Origin: Aradus depressus
Taxonomy: Eukaryota > Arthropoda > Insecta > Hemiptera > Aradidae
Assembly (NCBI GenBank): GCA_963662175.1
Contig: OY759222.1
Span: 7,995,222 to 8,059,221 of the forward strand
Length of the DNA: 64,000 bases
Direction of reading: 5' to 3'
Position numbers and translations under genes: made by a program. How positions within the stretch are numbered: the stretch's first letter is position 1; each line of letters opens with the position of its first letter. The notes under the pieces are model-generated. The model was given only the letters and a program-made list of their open reading frames with translations, ran no database searches and was not told the origin of the DNA. Shown here one piece after another: positions 19,536 through 30,673 of this stretch.

Positions 19536-19789
19536 CCCGTTGTTTATTATGGCTGAGTTCTCTGCCTCAGTCACTGTAATCGTTCCAGCAGCAGCTTCAA
19601 TTTTCCAGTCGAAGCCCAATCTACCATGGATGAACAATGCTCTTAAAAAATAGGAAAATTCTACGGGAAAGCGGGTTTTCTTTGTATAAATTCAATTCAT
19701 TGGCGTAGACAGCTCTGTCAATCGTCGTCCGATGATTGATTTTAGTCGATGAAATCGTCTTTGAGGCCTGTGCATTTCATTCTGATGAT

Positions 19790-20116
19790 AGTGACTCATA
19801 CTTTTAACTACGCATATCGCCTATTACCAGAGCACTCTTTCGTCACTCTGGTGTACATGAGCCCGACTTTACTATGGGAGTTTTAAATTTTGCCTACCCT
19901 AAATTTTTATTCACCTAGGATAAAGGATCTTTAACGAGTACCTGACATCGCACGGGGTCAATATATATCCATCACTTAACGTCCCACCCGAACGACAGAG
20001 TGCTCAAGGTTTTTTTCACCTCCCAGATAAAAAAATCTAAGAGCCTCGGCCGGGTTTCGAACCCGCGATCTTGAGATCAGTAAGCAAGCACGCTACCTCT
20101 GAGCTACCGGCACACT
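19790..20116 (-). mobile_element. near full-length SINE (subfamily 2)
   Basis: The head at 20116 reads CGGTAGCTCAGAGGTAGCG on the minus strand. The B box GGTTTCGAACCC lies at about 20057-20068, and the T-rich hairpin GGTTTTTTTCACCTCCC marks subfamily 2. The tail end near 19790 is eroded. Confidence 0.85.
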
Positions 20117-20479
20117 TTAACACTTATGTCACAAAAGAAAAATTTTCTAATTTGAGAAATTTGGTACAATAAGTTGTGAGCGCTATTGAATCAACTTACA
20201 CCTGCGAATCGTTTTTTTTCGAAAATGAAATTTACCAAACATAAATCACGCTCGAACTTAACGAAAACCTTCAACATCAATTACGATGCACAAATACACG
20301 CATTGAGATCGACTTGCAAAAGCTAAGTGAAGGAGTTGAGAATTAAATATTATTCGATCATTTCATCATTATCATTATTACATTATCTATGTTTATATTT
20401 ATGAATAATAATAAAAATAATAATAATTCATTCTGTTTTAAATTTTCACTCCAAAAAATGTATGTAGTGGATTCAAATC
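20117..20479. other. no feature recognised
   Basis: AT-rich; no supported feature. Confidence 0.45.
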
Positions 20480-20569
20480 TAATATGAGAATATATAATTT
20501 TATATGCGGCCCGCGGGATTATAATGCATTTCCAAAGTGGCCAAGAACATTTGGGTTGGCCACCCCTGG
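20480..20569 (-). mobile_element. hAT-type terminal fragment
   Basis: On the minus strand it begins CAGGGGTGGCCAACCC at 20569 and continues to CCCGCGGGCCGCATATAA. This CAGGGGT...GGCC...CGGGCCGCAT layout is typical of a widespread class of hAT ends. The partner end was not found. Confidence 0.65.
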
Positions 20570-20570
20570 T

Positions 20571-20703
20571 CTAAATGAAGTCCAAGATATCGAACATTGT
20601 CGGATGCAGGAATGTGTTGGTTGTTGATGTAAACTGGCAGACAAGTATCTAATTTGTCTCTATTAATTTTTATTCTCCATTTGTTGGCCAAATCTGTTAG
20701 TGT
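20571..20703 (-). pseudogene. Jockey-like RT fragment
   Basis: It translates to ANKWRIKINRDKL ... NVRYLGLHLDQ, the same portion of a Jockey-type RT as at 2633-3014 but from a different copy. It is joined upstream, in the same sense, to a SINE head and downstream to a hAT-type end. Confidence 0.75.
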
Positions 20704-20735
20704 AGGTGTGTACCACTGAGCTACCGGCGCCCTCA
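20704..20735 (-). mobile_element. SINE head fused to RT fragment
   Basis: On the minus strand: GGGCGCCGGTAGCTCAGTGG, then directly into RT sequence. Only the first 30 or so bases of the SINE are present. Confidence 0.7.
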
Positions 20736-21212
20736 GATGTATCTTAGATGGAATAAAGATATATTATTATAAATATTTATAATAATTATTATTGAACAGG
20801 AGAACGCAACATCAGTCAGCTGTCGAGCCCCAATTAAAAGCTGCCCGGCAAAAGTTCCTCAAGAAGATAAAACTTTTCTCTTTTAAAAGAAAAAAAAATA
20901 ATTAAATTTTCTTGCAGCTTAGTTAACTTTCATATTTCTTTTTTTTCTTTCACTTAACAGGTGAAATGAAAGTTCCGAATATGATCACTTTTTTTCCACT
21001 GTCGCAGATAATTTTTTTCACCTTTCCTCTGTTTGTAAATAGCCTTCTGTTATAAAAACTCGTTCGTCAGAGCATTTTCTCCTTAAAGTGAAAATAAATA
21101 TTTTGAACAGAGTAAGAGCAATAGTGCGAAATGGTGGATCATGTATGCTGTAATGGTGGATCATGTATGCTTGTTCGAGTCCATTTGTTAAGTGCGAAAA
21201 TAAGAAGGAAAA
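20736..21212. other. no feature recognised
   Basis: AT-rich sequence with no supported feature. Confidence 0.4.
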
Positions 21213-21555
21213 ATGTTGTCGGTGAATCACCGGAAATGTACTTCCCCAATACGAATGTTGACTCTCCCTCCTAAACCAATGGACCGTTTGGGTTATGAAA
21301 ACCAATAGTTGATTATAATTTTGTGTCGATACATTCATTACATCGATTATTAGAGATTTTTGAGTTGACCCCCCCTTTTCTTCGGTCGATTTCGAGAAAA
21401 ATTAATTAGTGTCTTCCTTATATGTTTTTTGAATGTTCATATGAAATTTCGTTCCAATGCATTCATTACAATGGCAGTTATTGCAGTTCTTGTGTTAAGC
21501 CAACCCTCCTATCCTTTGACCGATTTGACTGAAAATCAATAGGTGACGTTCTTAG
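21213..21555. repeat. FB-B copy, left part, split by RTE insertion
   Basis: It contains the GGTGAATCACCGGAAATGTA centre and the CATTACATCGATTATTAGAG and GATTTGACTGAAAATCAATA sub-repeat blocks. The element resumes at about 22656 after the RTE fragment (TTATCATGTTCACAGATATA). Confidence 0.7.
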
Positions 21556-21559
21556 ATGG

Positions 21560-22655
21560 TTCTGGCTTCTTCTTCTTCTTCCTGCGGCGCTACGGTCCTG
21601 AAAGAAACCGTGCCTCCGTCCCAATCCTCCTTCATTCGTCTCGATCTAAAACCTTCTCCCTCCATCCTCTGAGTCTTCCTCCTTCCATTCTCTCTACGTG
21701 GCCCAACCAACGTAATCTCGCCTGCTTGATCACGGATACCAGGTCGGGATCCCCGTAGAGGTCTCTCAACTCTCTGTTCTTCCCGATACACCATCTGCCG
21801 TTTTCGGAAACCGGTCCATAAATCTTTCTAAGTACTATCCGTTCCCACAGTAGCAGAGTCTCTTCATTTTCTTTTGTCAACGCCCATGTTTCACCAGTGT
21901 AAGTTACAATTGGACGGACAATGGTTTTATAGACAATTAGCTTGGCCTTCCACGTTAATGTGCGGAACTTGAGTATTCTTTGGACCGCAAATAGACATCT
22001 TTTCCCTGCAGCAATGCGTGCGCTTATTTCGTGGCTAACGGCATTATCTTCTGTGATCAGAGCCCCGAGATATTTGAATTCCTTGACTATTGGAAATTGG
22101 TGCTCATTGATGGAAATCACCTCAGGAGCGTCTTGCAGAGGGTTCTGTGAGGTCTTCATGTACACGGTCTTATCTACATTCAAATGAAGACCCCGTTTCT
22201 CTGCTTCTCCTCCGAATTCCTGTAGAGCCCCGGCCAATGCTGCTAGTGTGCGTGCTGTGACCATCATGTCATCAGCATACCCCATATGCTGCGTCAGGCG
22301 GTTATAGATAGTTCCTCCCGGATTTGTCCGGATGACCCTAACAGCTCTTTCTTGAGTCAGGTTGAATAGAACAGGTGAGATTGGGTTTCCCTGTCTCAGT
22401 CCATTGCTCACCTCAAACTGTTCATACGTCTTATTCTGCAGCTTCACCCGACACTTTGAGCCCCCCAGAGTCATTCTTACAAGTCTAACCAACTTCCCTG
22501 GAATTCCCAGCCTTATCAGGTCATTTAGCAGCTCCTCTCTTTACCCGGTCATATGCCTGTTTAAAATCAATGAATAAGTGGTGAAGACGGATGTTATATT
22601 CATTGCTTTTCTCGAGTATCTGCCTTAAGGAAAACACGATGGTTCTTTCTGGCTA
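21560..22655 (-). pseudogene. RTE-like LINE fragment (RT and C-terminal region)
   Basis: The minus-strand frame 21632-22492 encodes VSNGLRQGNPISPVLFNL, GYADDMMVTA, a VKEFKYLGALI segment and ARLRWLGHVERMEGG, a typical RTE-clade series. Upstream, FKQAYDRVK is readable near 22540-22560 but lies in another frame, so there is a frameshift near 22531. The C terminus has lost the segment after HVERMEGG, and a stop replaces the Trp expected after DRDE. The 3' tail is (GAA)n at about 21562-21582. The insert splits an FB-B copy. Confidence 0.88.
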
Positions 22656-22991
22656 TACATATACGTTTGTGTTGAGACATTGATTAGAAGTTATCATGTT
22701 CACAGATATACTCAGACTTTTTTTTTTTTTTGATAACGCCCATCCTTAAGGAAATTTCTTCTTTTGGAGTGTTGGAGATGTAGCCTATTTTTAATTTAGC
22801 ATGGGGAGAGAAGTAAAAGAAGAGAGACAAGCCACCATGGGCGCGGGTTCGAATCCCGTCCGGGGGTGTCTCCTTTCATTGATAAAACCTCTCTCCTGGA
22901 CTATGGATAACCCATAAATAATCCCAGTACTTAGCCCCCCCGATCGATTACATAACTTCCCCTGTACTTCACGCTGCAGCTGAAGAAGTAA
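22656..22991. repeat. FB-B right part with B-box-like insert
   Basis: FB-B resumes (GTTATCATGTTCACAGATAT) and ends with CGATTACATAACTTCCCCTG and GCAGCTGAAGAAGTAAAAA near 22991. In between, 22841-22866 reads GCGCGGGTTCGAATCCCGTC, a tRNA T-arm-like B box that may be a relic of another SINE or a tRNA pseudogene. Confidence 0.55.
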
Positions 22992-23728
22992 AAATTAAAA
23001 ACATTCAACATTTTACCAATAACGTTGCTTTCAATTCTTATGAAGGAAATTATTTCTCGCTTGGTAACAATACCGTATTGATCGTTTTGTAACTCTGTAA
23101 AGATATAATATATCTAATCTTTCTTTGTATTAGGAGTGAGCCAACATAAAAATATAAATACCTAACGGTTATCTACCATCTGTAGTGGGGAGGAGCACTG
23201 AGAACAGGCGCTATGGCCGGTTGTATCTTGTGTATGTGTAAGAAAATGGGAACTAAAGTAGAAAGGCTAAAGAAAATGCAGGGAAACCGAGGTCAATATG
23301 GTTGTCTGCTAAACTGAGATGTCATAGTTCGAATCCTTAACAGAGTTCAGGAAGGCGCACAATTGGAGTGGACATCGGGTTGTCGACAGTCAGAAGAGGT
23401 GATCAGAGGCACGGATAATACAATAATTGTGTTATCCGTGCTTCTTCTTCACCATCCCTAGAAGTGAATGGATAAGTAACAGAAATTCACACTAAAAGAA
23501 AACACCTCTTTATATTGTCTTCTTTCAGATCCATTCTGACTACACAACAGAAGTCTTCGACACACCTTAGAAGAATCGAGGAATCAGAGCTTCGAAAATA
23601 TCCTGCGGTTATATCTTGTGTACATATAAGAAAGCAGGAAGAAATAGGAAACGAAGGAAAATACGGAACCGAAGGCAAGATGATGAAGTGGTTTGAGGGA
23701 CTGCCTACTAAACTGATGATGAAGAAAA
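22992..23728. repeat. family E duplicated blocks
   Basis: Related blocks occur at about 23219-23345 and 23607-23725 (GGTTRTATCTTGTGTAYAT ... CTAAACTGA), with a third part at 23908-24010. The block AGATAAGAGCA ... GCTTAGGTCCCT at 23916-23942 recurs at 41515-41545. The class is unknown and there is no coding signal. Confidence 0.45.
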
Positions 23729-23905
23729 GGGCGCCGTTAGCTCAGAGGTAATGTGCTAGCTCACTGAGCTCAAGATCGCCGGAAGTATGCCGTCCTTCGG
23801 ATGGGACCTTAAGCGATAAACCCGAGCCTGCACTGTGTCATGTTAAAAAAAACCTAACCTAGGTAACTAAACCCGGATAGGCAACATTTAGAACTCCCAC
23901 AGTAG
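23729..23905 (+). mobile_element. internally deleted SINE
   Basis: The head GGGCGCCGTTAGCTCAGAGG and the GCCGTCCTTCGGATGGGAC block are followed by a CCTAACCTAGG tail-like string and then by more SINE body (GATAGGCAACATTTAGAACT). The B box and hairpin are missing. Confidence 0.75.
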
Positions 23906-24010
23906 AGGGAAGGGATAAGAGCATAGGATGCTTAGGTCCCTGGGTTTACACACCAGCCCTCTTAATATATCTTCTAAACTGAGATGTCACAGTTCGAATC
24001 CTTAACGTGG

Positions 24011-24254
24011 TTCACGAAACATTGCAAAACAGTCCCGGAGGAATGGGTAATATGAAAAGGTTAAGGGTTGTTTTGTGAGAAGGATTAACACAAACAAATA
24101 ACTGCCGATGAATATATCCACATAGAATCTTATATTTAAATTAAAAAATCCCACCTTATATTTAAATTCAAAATCCCATAAGGAACACACTTACTAAGCT
24201 TCCGAGAAATCGGCCGAAGAGTAGAAGGGGATCAGAGGAGGATGCTCAATTTAA
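24011..24254. repeat. FB-B fragment
   Basis: AACAAATAACTGCCGATGAA, ATTCAAAATCCCATAAGGA and GAAATCGGCCGAAGAGTAG are FB-B sub-repeat blocks. The composite SINE at 24267 inserted into it. Confidence 0.6.
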
Positions 24255-24266
24255 TATATCCTAACA

Positions 24267-24732
24267 GTGAGCGCCGGTAGCTCAGTGGTGTGCGTGTTTG
24301 ATTACTGAGCTCAAGGTAGCGGGTTCAAAACCCGGCCGAGGCCCTTAGTTTATTTAATCTGGGAGGTGAAACAAACTTAAGCACGCAGACAGACGTTTAG
24401 CTTGGACAACCCACATCAGATTGAATGAGGGAGCCGGTAGCTCAGAGGTAGCTTGCTTCCTTACTGATTTCAAGATCGGGGGTTCGAAACACAGCCGAGG
24501 CTCTTAGATTTTTTTATCAGGGAGGTGAAAAAACCTTGAGCACGCTGTCCTAAGGATAGGACGTTAAGCGATGGTCCCGAGCCTGTCAGGTACTCGTTCA
24601 AAAACCCTACCCTAGGTGAGTAAAAATTTAGGGTAGGCAAAATTTAGTAATCCCATACTAAAGTGATGGAAGAGCGCCCTCGATATGACCTTGCAGTTAA
24701 AGCCAGGGCATTAGTCATAATAACCAACTAAC
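24267..24732 (+). mobile_element. composite (dimeric) SINE within one TSD pair
   Basis: TATATCCTAACA is present at 24255-24266 and again at 24733-24744, and the 466 bp between holds two SINE heads. The first (24269-24389) is subfamily 1 and stops after GCACGC. A 38-bp linker follows, then a complete subfamily 2 copy (24427-24732) with its own A box (GGTAGCTCAGAGGTAGC) and B box (GGGTTCGAAAC), ending in a TAATAACCAACTAAC tail. One duplication pair suggests a single retrotransposition of a chimeric RNA. Confidence 0.85.
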
Positions 24733-25009
24733 TATATCCTAACAACTGGGATATCAACAACTTACAAGCCTCTGGCTGCTATCATGGCAAGTCCGTTATA
24801 TAACTGATAGAACATAACTCTAACTCCTTTTTCTTTTCACAGTTCTAAAGACGCCCCCCTTGATTTGAAGGAACTGTTTCAACAAAGAGCCACGTCGACC
24901 GAATCCATGTCCTTCCTAAAGCCTGACCTGCGTTTCCTTCATTGAACGATTTATGTAATGATCGATTGTACTTCGGTAATTGGTTTCGGTAAGACAACAA
25001 TTTTTAGAA

Positions 25010-25230
25010 AATCTTAAGTTATTACTTCTTCAACTACACAAAGTTTAGAGAAAGTTATGCAATAGGTCACAAATTTGAAGATGAGTTTTCATCGGAATTT
25101 CATGTTTTCCGACCCCTTGATTCATGTTTTCCGACCCCTGATTCATGTTTTCCGACCCCTTGATTCCAAACAGTATGAAAATGTGTCGATTCATTCATTA
25201 CAACGCAGTTATTAGAGTTTTTATATTAAG
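25010..25230. repeat. FB-B left end with 3-fold internal repeat
   Basis: It contains the end motif (AGTTATGCAATAGGTCACAA) followed by TTCATGTTTTCCGACCCC. This last block is repeated three times in tandem at 25099-25166, with a period of 22-23 bp. Confidence 0.7.
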
Positions 25231-25792
25231 GATAAATGGGACGCCTCGTGTGCGAGAGACAGAAGATTGAGAAATGTATCCCCCTCCACAATGCCACAAA
25301 AACGATACTATATAGGTTTTGAAAAATGGTTTGGTTTAAATTCATGAACAGAATAATTAAAGGGTCGCTATTTTTTTTTTTATGCCCCTTTATTTAAAAT
25401 AAAAAATGTTTGTATAATATTTACCGAAAAAACGAGGTAATTTCGTTCAAAACAGAAACTGTGATATCAAAGAAAGTTGCCGCTCCCCGTAATAGTGTAA
25501 GAAAGACCGACATGGTCAAGGTCAAGTTGAAATAGTGTGTTTTCTTGTGCTTTTGCTCTTTTGGCGATGTTCCGATCTCTGAAATTGACTTTACACCCCC
25601 GCCTCATACGTAGGTATGTTTCCATTCTACCTATAAACTTTCAATCTCTTTATTTGTGGACGTCTCTACGGAGATTTTAAATTGAATGTATACTAAATAA
25701 TGTTGGAGTTTCTGCCCCAGTATCCCCCGCGCGAGTCCATCCCCTTAAACCCCCTCCCTTTTCGATAAAATTTCTTCCGAAAAGGGGAAAGT
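25231..25792. other. no feature recognised
   Basis: AT-rich sequence with a T-run near 25370. Nothing supported. Confidence 0.4.
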
Positions 25793-25843
25793 CTCATTTA
25801 TCCGCTTAATGAAAGTACCAAAAATTTCATTTTTTGAGAGATG
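25793..25843. repeat. long target duplication of LINE (left, about 50 bp)
   Basis: CTCATTTATCC ... TTTTTTGAGAGATG here is repeated at 26645-26694 with about four differences, on either side of the LINE fragment at 25844-26644. Confidence 0.8.
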
Positions 25844-26644
25844 AGATAGATAGATAAACTTTTATTGCACTAAAGATTACAACCTTTATGGCAATGAGTG
25901 TTTTTTTTTTCTTTACAAAATACATATTCTTATAGTTAAGTATATAATATAAAAAAAAATAAAAAGATATCTATATAAAGAATTGTAAAAAATAAGCACT
26001 TAAATAAAAATATACCATTAATATTGAAATAGTAAAAATGGACATGCTTTATAATATAAATAGTGCAAGCAACCAGGATAAAGGAAACAATTCAAAAATT
26101 ATATAAAACAAGACATGAACATGAATAAATAAAAAAATTAATAAAATAAAAAAACATATATATCCATCTTACATGCAACAAATTAAATTATATTATTCTT
26201 TATTTTCAAGCCAACAGTAAAAAATAAAAATAACTTCATAATTTTTCTAACATCTTAGTTATTTAAAAAATGTACAAATGGTTCTGAAACGTATCTGGTT
26301 TATTAGTGAGATAATTGAGGAGGAATGTTTGCCTGGGGATACACAAGGAGGGACAATAGAACAAAAAGTGTATGAGGTCGTCCTTTGCGTCTAAGGTACA
26401 GAGCCTGCAGACACTTTCAGGACCAAACTGATATCTAAACCCTCCAAGTGATATCCTAAAATTTATATTGCTATTGTGGAGAAGAATTTGAGGTAGCAGT
26501 CGGAGTTTTACAATATGGCAGTTTAATGAAAGATAGCTTTCTTGTGACCCTAAAGCACTGACCAATCGGTATAGGGAATTGTATTTAGAATTTAATATTG
26601 TATTTATATTCAGACAGACCAGATGATTCCTCATGGGGGCAAGC
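25844..26644 (-). mobile_element. 5'-truncated LINE with zinc-finger C terminus
   Basis: On the minus strand the open part ends in a LINE ORF2-like tail (CRLCTLDAKDDLIHFLFYC, a CCHC-type motif near 26385-26441) followed by an AT-rich 3' UTR of about 400 bp. A GTGCAATAAAAG polyadenylation signal lies near 25860 and the tail is a short TATC repeat. The RT domain is absent. The approximately 50-bp duplications bound the insert exactly. Confidence 0.8.
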
Positions 26645-26703
26645 CTCATTTATCCGGTGATGAAAGTACCAAAAAGTTCATTTTTTGAGAGATGTGTACT
26701 CTA

Positions 26704-26998
26704 TTATTCAGTCGATGATTCGACACAGTTCAATGCTAATAAAAGAAAGCGATAGGTAATTACCGAAAAGATACCGGATATGATCCAAGAATTTCTCAAA
26801 TGATTGTGACGACACAGTGTCGGTTTCATTTTCATTAAGTAGTCTTTGAAGAGACTCCGAAAAAGTACAATTTTGAATATAACGGCGAAACGTGCCTGTT
26901 GCATGTATGTGACCCGTTTTGGCAAAAACCGTCCTTTCTCCTTCATCAAGATACACTAGAGCAACTGGCCACTCTACGTTTTGTGGTTTGGAATGTCA
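26704..26998 (-). pseudogene. unrecognised coding-like fragment
   Basis: A minus-strand frame opens after a stop at about 26999 and reads through WPVALVYLDEGERTVFAKTG and HATGTFRRYIQNC to SFISIELCRIID. Its residue composition is less biased than that of shadow frames. I do not recognise the family. It has no start codon before Met 26956, and no exon boundaries could be assigned. It may be a captured exon or a transposon scrap, directly next to the LINE duplication. Confidence 0.3.
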
Positions 26999-27589
26999 AA
27001 CTAGCCTATGTCGACCATTCAGTATTCAAGAGGGTTCATGTCATCTAGCTACTATCGCCCTTGTAAGCTTCATGTTCCAAAGTCTAATAACACAGTTGTC
27101 GTAGTCGAAACACAAACGAAGAGATCGCTAAGACAAATTTCACAAAAGGAGGGAGGGGTGCTTTGTTACAAAAATCAAAAACAAAACAGAAAAATACCAT
27201 ATACCAACGTCACTTTGGGACGCGGCACCTCGGCTGGGCGGACAATCATACGATATATAGAAATGAGTCCCTTACTCTACAGAACAAAAAAATGTAGGCT
27301 GAGGCTAGACGGTTGAAGAGGGAAGGTAAGGTGAAGTTGGTCTGGGTGAACGGAGGCAAGGTCCTCGTCCGTAAGGATGTAGCACTGCCCGTTGTTATTA
27401 TCTCTAAGCCTCCCGATTTGCATCCATTTATTTAGTTATTGTTGTTCCGTTCTCTCCCCGCTTCGAACTGACCCCCTCCACTTGCCTCCTCCTCTCTCTC
27501 CCACTCTCTCGTTCCTCTAAATTATTCGATCATAATCAATAGTATTCCTTTTTGGCACATTTACACATTATATATTTTTACTAGCAGTA
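26999..27589. other. no feature recognised
   Basis: The plus-strand frame 27008-27316 shows no recognisable domain. A CT-rich stretch lies near 27470-27520. Confidence 0.4.
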
Positions 27590-27945
27590 ATACCCGGCGT
27601 TGCCCGGGGAACTTTGACTTTTCTCCTAATATCTCTCGTTCGAATCCATTTCAATTCTTCAATAGTACATTCATGATGTTATAATTTTCAATTATTCATA
27701 CGGAATAACGCTTATAGTCCTTCAACGGCAGACATCCCAGCTAGTAAGTTTTTAGGACCCATGGGCACCATGGCTAGTACGCGCCATTCAACGGCGGAAA
27801 CCACAGCTAGTGAATACTTAGCATCACTGGACGTCGTAGCCAGTGCGTACTTGAGAACGCTTGTGACCACCAGGTTCGTGGTTCGTGAGTTATAGCGGTA
27901 CAACGCACAGACATTTTCAGCTTTATATATATGATTATGCATTTA
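27590..27945 (+). repeat. arthropod-type interspersed repeat (ACTAGC...CCCGGCGTTGCCCGGG)
   Basis: It starts ACTAGCAGTAATACCCGG with a CCCGGCGTTGCCCGGG palindrome and ends CAGCTTTATATATATGATTA. Two 66-bp units (27720-27785 and 27786-27851, sharing TTCAACGGC ... AGCTAGT) lie inside. Similar starts and ends are common in arthropod repeats, but I cannot assign the class. The minus-strand open frame across it is not gene-like. Confidence 0.5.
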
Positions 27946-27950
27946 TTTAT

Positions 27951-28385
27951 TTTTTATCTCATCTTATTTTCTGCTTTCTAAATTAATTTTATTTTTAACC
28001 TTGGCTGGGCATCCTTCCTTCTCTTTTATAATCAACCATCATAGTACTATGCTCGGTCGATTTATATTTATATTTATATAATCAATTTTATTTATTTCTT
28101 AGTTGTTTGGATTTGCTTTTTTTCTTTTTTACTTATTCTCTTTTATTTTTGTAGATACTTTTATTTATTTTGTTTCATTATATTGAAGTTGTTAATTTTA
28201 TGTTTTTTCCTGTTTTTTTTAATTTCCTGTTTATCTATTTTTTAGTTGTATAGTTTTTCTCCAATGTAGCACTAATTAATTCTGATACTATATTTCACTG
28301 TTTCATTTTCTTTACTCTGTATGTATTTATTCTTAGGGGACCTCGGTCCCAGAATAATAAAATTTATTTTCATTTCATTTCATCA
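27951..28385 (+). other. AT-rich stretch ending in LINE-like 3' end
   Basis: The stretch is T-rich and ends with a GGGACCTCGGTCCC hairpin, AATAATAAAATTTATT and a (TTTCA)n run at about 28365-28385. This is the layout of a LINE 3' UTR and tail. No ORF belonging to it was found. Confidence 0.4.
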
Positions 28386-28499
28386 CGAAACAATAGATAC
28401 CAATATCATGAGATAAAAAACTTTTATGGGGTAAAAACATGTATCGATATCGGTACACTTAATGCATGACCAATGATTAGAGCCAAATGAGTGACGAGA

Positions 28500-28925
28500 C
28501 CATACTGAAAATATTACAGAAAATCTGTTCGTGAACACAATAACTGCCGATAGAATGAATGTATCGACACAAAATTATATATGTGTGTCTCATAAGGCCA
28601 AATCGGCCATCGGCCAAAGGAAAGCGGAGGGATTAGGGGGAGGCTGAACACAAAAACTCTAATCAACGACACCTATTGATTTTTAGCGGAATGAGCTAAA
28701 GAGGAAGGGGGGATCAGAGCGGTAGCTTAACTCAAAAATCCTAATAACTGCCGATGTAATGAATGTATCGACACAACATTTAGTATGGATATTCAGAAGT
28801 CACTGGCAAATATTGCGTTTTAGCCCAATCGATCGATTGGCTCTGAAGGAATAGCAAAAACGACCTTTATTAAAACGTGCTGGGGAAGTATATAGACGGT
28901 TATTCACAGACGACTTTTTTTATTA
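28500..28925. repeat. FB-B copy
   Basis: It holds two sub-repeats (ATAACTGCCGATAGAATGAA at 28541, ATAACTGCCGATGTAATGAA at 28743) and the GTGCTGGGGAAGTATATAGA centre. Confidence 0.7.
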
Positions 28926-29060
28926 GGTCATAAATATAAGAGGATTTTTGTAACTTAGGAGCCGAAGAAAGTGGTCTCCTTTTTTTATATTTTCAATTTC
29001 GATTTCCAAAATCTAGTCAGACCTTAGTCAGAACGTGTAGTATCTTCATTTCAAATTTCA
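28926..29060 (-). repeat. family C fragment
   Basis: TAGGTCATAAATATAAGAGG and AGAAAGTGGTCTCCTTTTTT ... ATTTCAAATTTCAAGTTCAT resemble 43945-44105. Confidence 0.4.
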
Positions 29061-29640
29061 AGTTCATATGCACGCACAGAATGAATCATCGTCAAAACAT
29101 GTTTAGAGGAAAACGTGAAAAGTAAAAATATGTGACACCTCAATTTTGAATTTTTGCACATTTCCAATATTTCCTTAAACTAAAGTTAAAAGAAAGTTAA
29201 AATTAAAATATGTCTGCACGAATGTGGAAACGATAACGAAGGAATCTGATCTATAACTACGCAAGGGCTGCATCTAAATATAGAAATATGTTAATTCGGG
29301 AATTTAATTTCTAGGACCCAATCAAACCTCCTTTCTTCATGTAACTTTTTGATTATTACCATTTACTCAGGTTGTTTAGTTAGTTTTATTCGGTTTCTAG
29401 CCACCAAACTCTTCATTTTTTTTATTGTATTATTATTTGTAGTTTTATATTATATTACCATTCACGCATGATTATCTATATTATTTCGTTTTCAGCCTTA
29501 ATACATGTCTTTATTCTATTTTCTCATTATTCGCATTATTATTTTTGTATGTTTTATGTTTCCATAATTTTTTAAAAGAATTTACCGATGATTATTTATT
29601 CTCTTTATTTATTTATAAAAGCTAATATTTTTTGTTCTTC
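29061..29640. other. no feature recognised
   Basis: T-rich, low-information sequence. Confidence 0.4.
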
Positions 29641-29777
29641 ATTATCAAATATCGGTAATGCCAACTCCGACTGACGGCCTAAATAGCTATAGTCTCTTTT
29701 TTTTTTTTTCTTCGTATATTTCTTGGAATGATGTTATTTTTCTACTTTTAATAAAAACCATTCTATTCTATTCTATT
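29641..29777 (+). mobile_element. LINE-like 3' end with (ATTCT)n tail
   Basis: A T-run is followed by TTTTAATAAAAACC and three ATTCT units at 29760-29777. Only the 3' end is recognisable. Confidence 0.4.
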
Positions 29778-30279
29778 TGAAGTCAAAACCTAACAAGGAA
29801 GTAACCTGTTTCATTAATTCACTCTGGCGAAGTACATTGCCAGGGATTTACCAACATTTTTTTTTCTCTTTCAATAACGTTCATGCGACTTTAATGACTC
29901 GGCCTCTCGGCTTTCAACTTATTACCACAATTCTATTTCTATTTGAATCAAATAGCTTGAGGTAGTCAGGGTGATTTCATCGATCAAACCCTTAAAACAG
30001 AAAACCAGGGTTTCTTTCCATGCAAAATATCAACTAACTTCTTTTTTAGTTCGGGAGAAATCGTTCTGATCCAAAAACTGGTTCAAATTAGTAGTGGCTT
30101 GAGGCAAAAATACAGAAAAATGGTAAAATATTGAAATATATTTCAAATTTTTTTTTTTTTTTTTTTTTTGAGCGGCTATTAGTTCTCACTTTCCAGGACA
30201 TATCCCTCAGGATGCAGAACGTTTTCTAACCGTCAAATACAAATAAATAAATCATTAAAAAAAATACATTATGTACCTC
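29778..30279. other. no feature recognised; poly(T) at 30150-30170
   Basis: The plus-strand frame 29777-29965 contains a CGAAGTACATTGCCAG block shared with FB-B but has no protein character. Confidence 0.4.
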
Positions 30280-30661
30280 ATTAACTCGCCCCAGCTTTAT
30301 AATGTATAGAGGGTAGTTATGAAATCGGCCAGAAATTCCAAAGGGGGAACGTATTAATTTTTTAAAATAAATAACACGAAATTGTGGACGACACCTATTA
30401 ATTTTCAACCAAATGGGCCAAAGGGAAAGGATTAGAGGGAGGCTTAACACAAAAACTCTAATAACTGCTGTTGTATTGATTGTATTGATACGATATTTCA
30501 TATGTAAATTCAAAGCCATATAAGGACGACACCTATTAATTTGGCTCAACTCAAAAATCCCAATAACTGCCGATGTAATGAATGTATCGACAGAAAATTT
30601 AGTATGAGGATTTACAAGTAAGTGACTAATTCGTGCTGGGAAAGTACATAACCTGAAAATA
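30280..30661. repeat. FB-B copy
   Basis: End motif CCCCAGCTTTATAATGTATA, two sub-repeats (TAACTGCTGTTGTATTGAT and AATAACTGCCGATGTAATGA), and the CGTGCTGGGAAAGTACATAA centre. Confidence 0.7.
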
Positions 30662-30673
30662 TATAAATGTTAA

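Noticed and set aside
22841..22866. tRNA T-arm-like GGGTTCGAATCCCG
   Set aside because: No matching acceptor, D-arm or anticodon stem around it; at most a relic.
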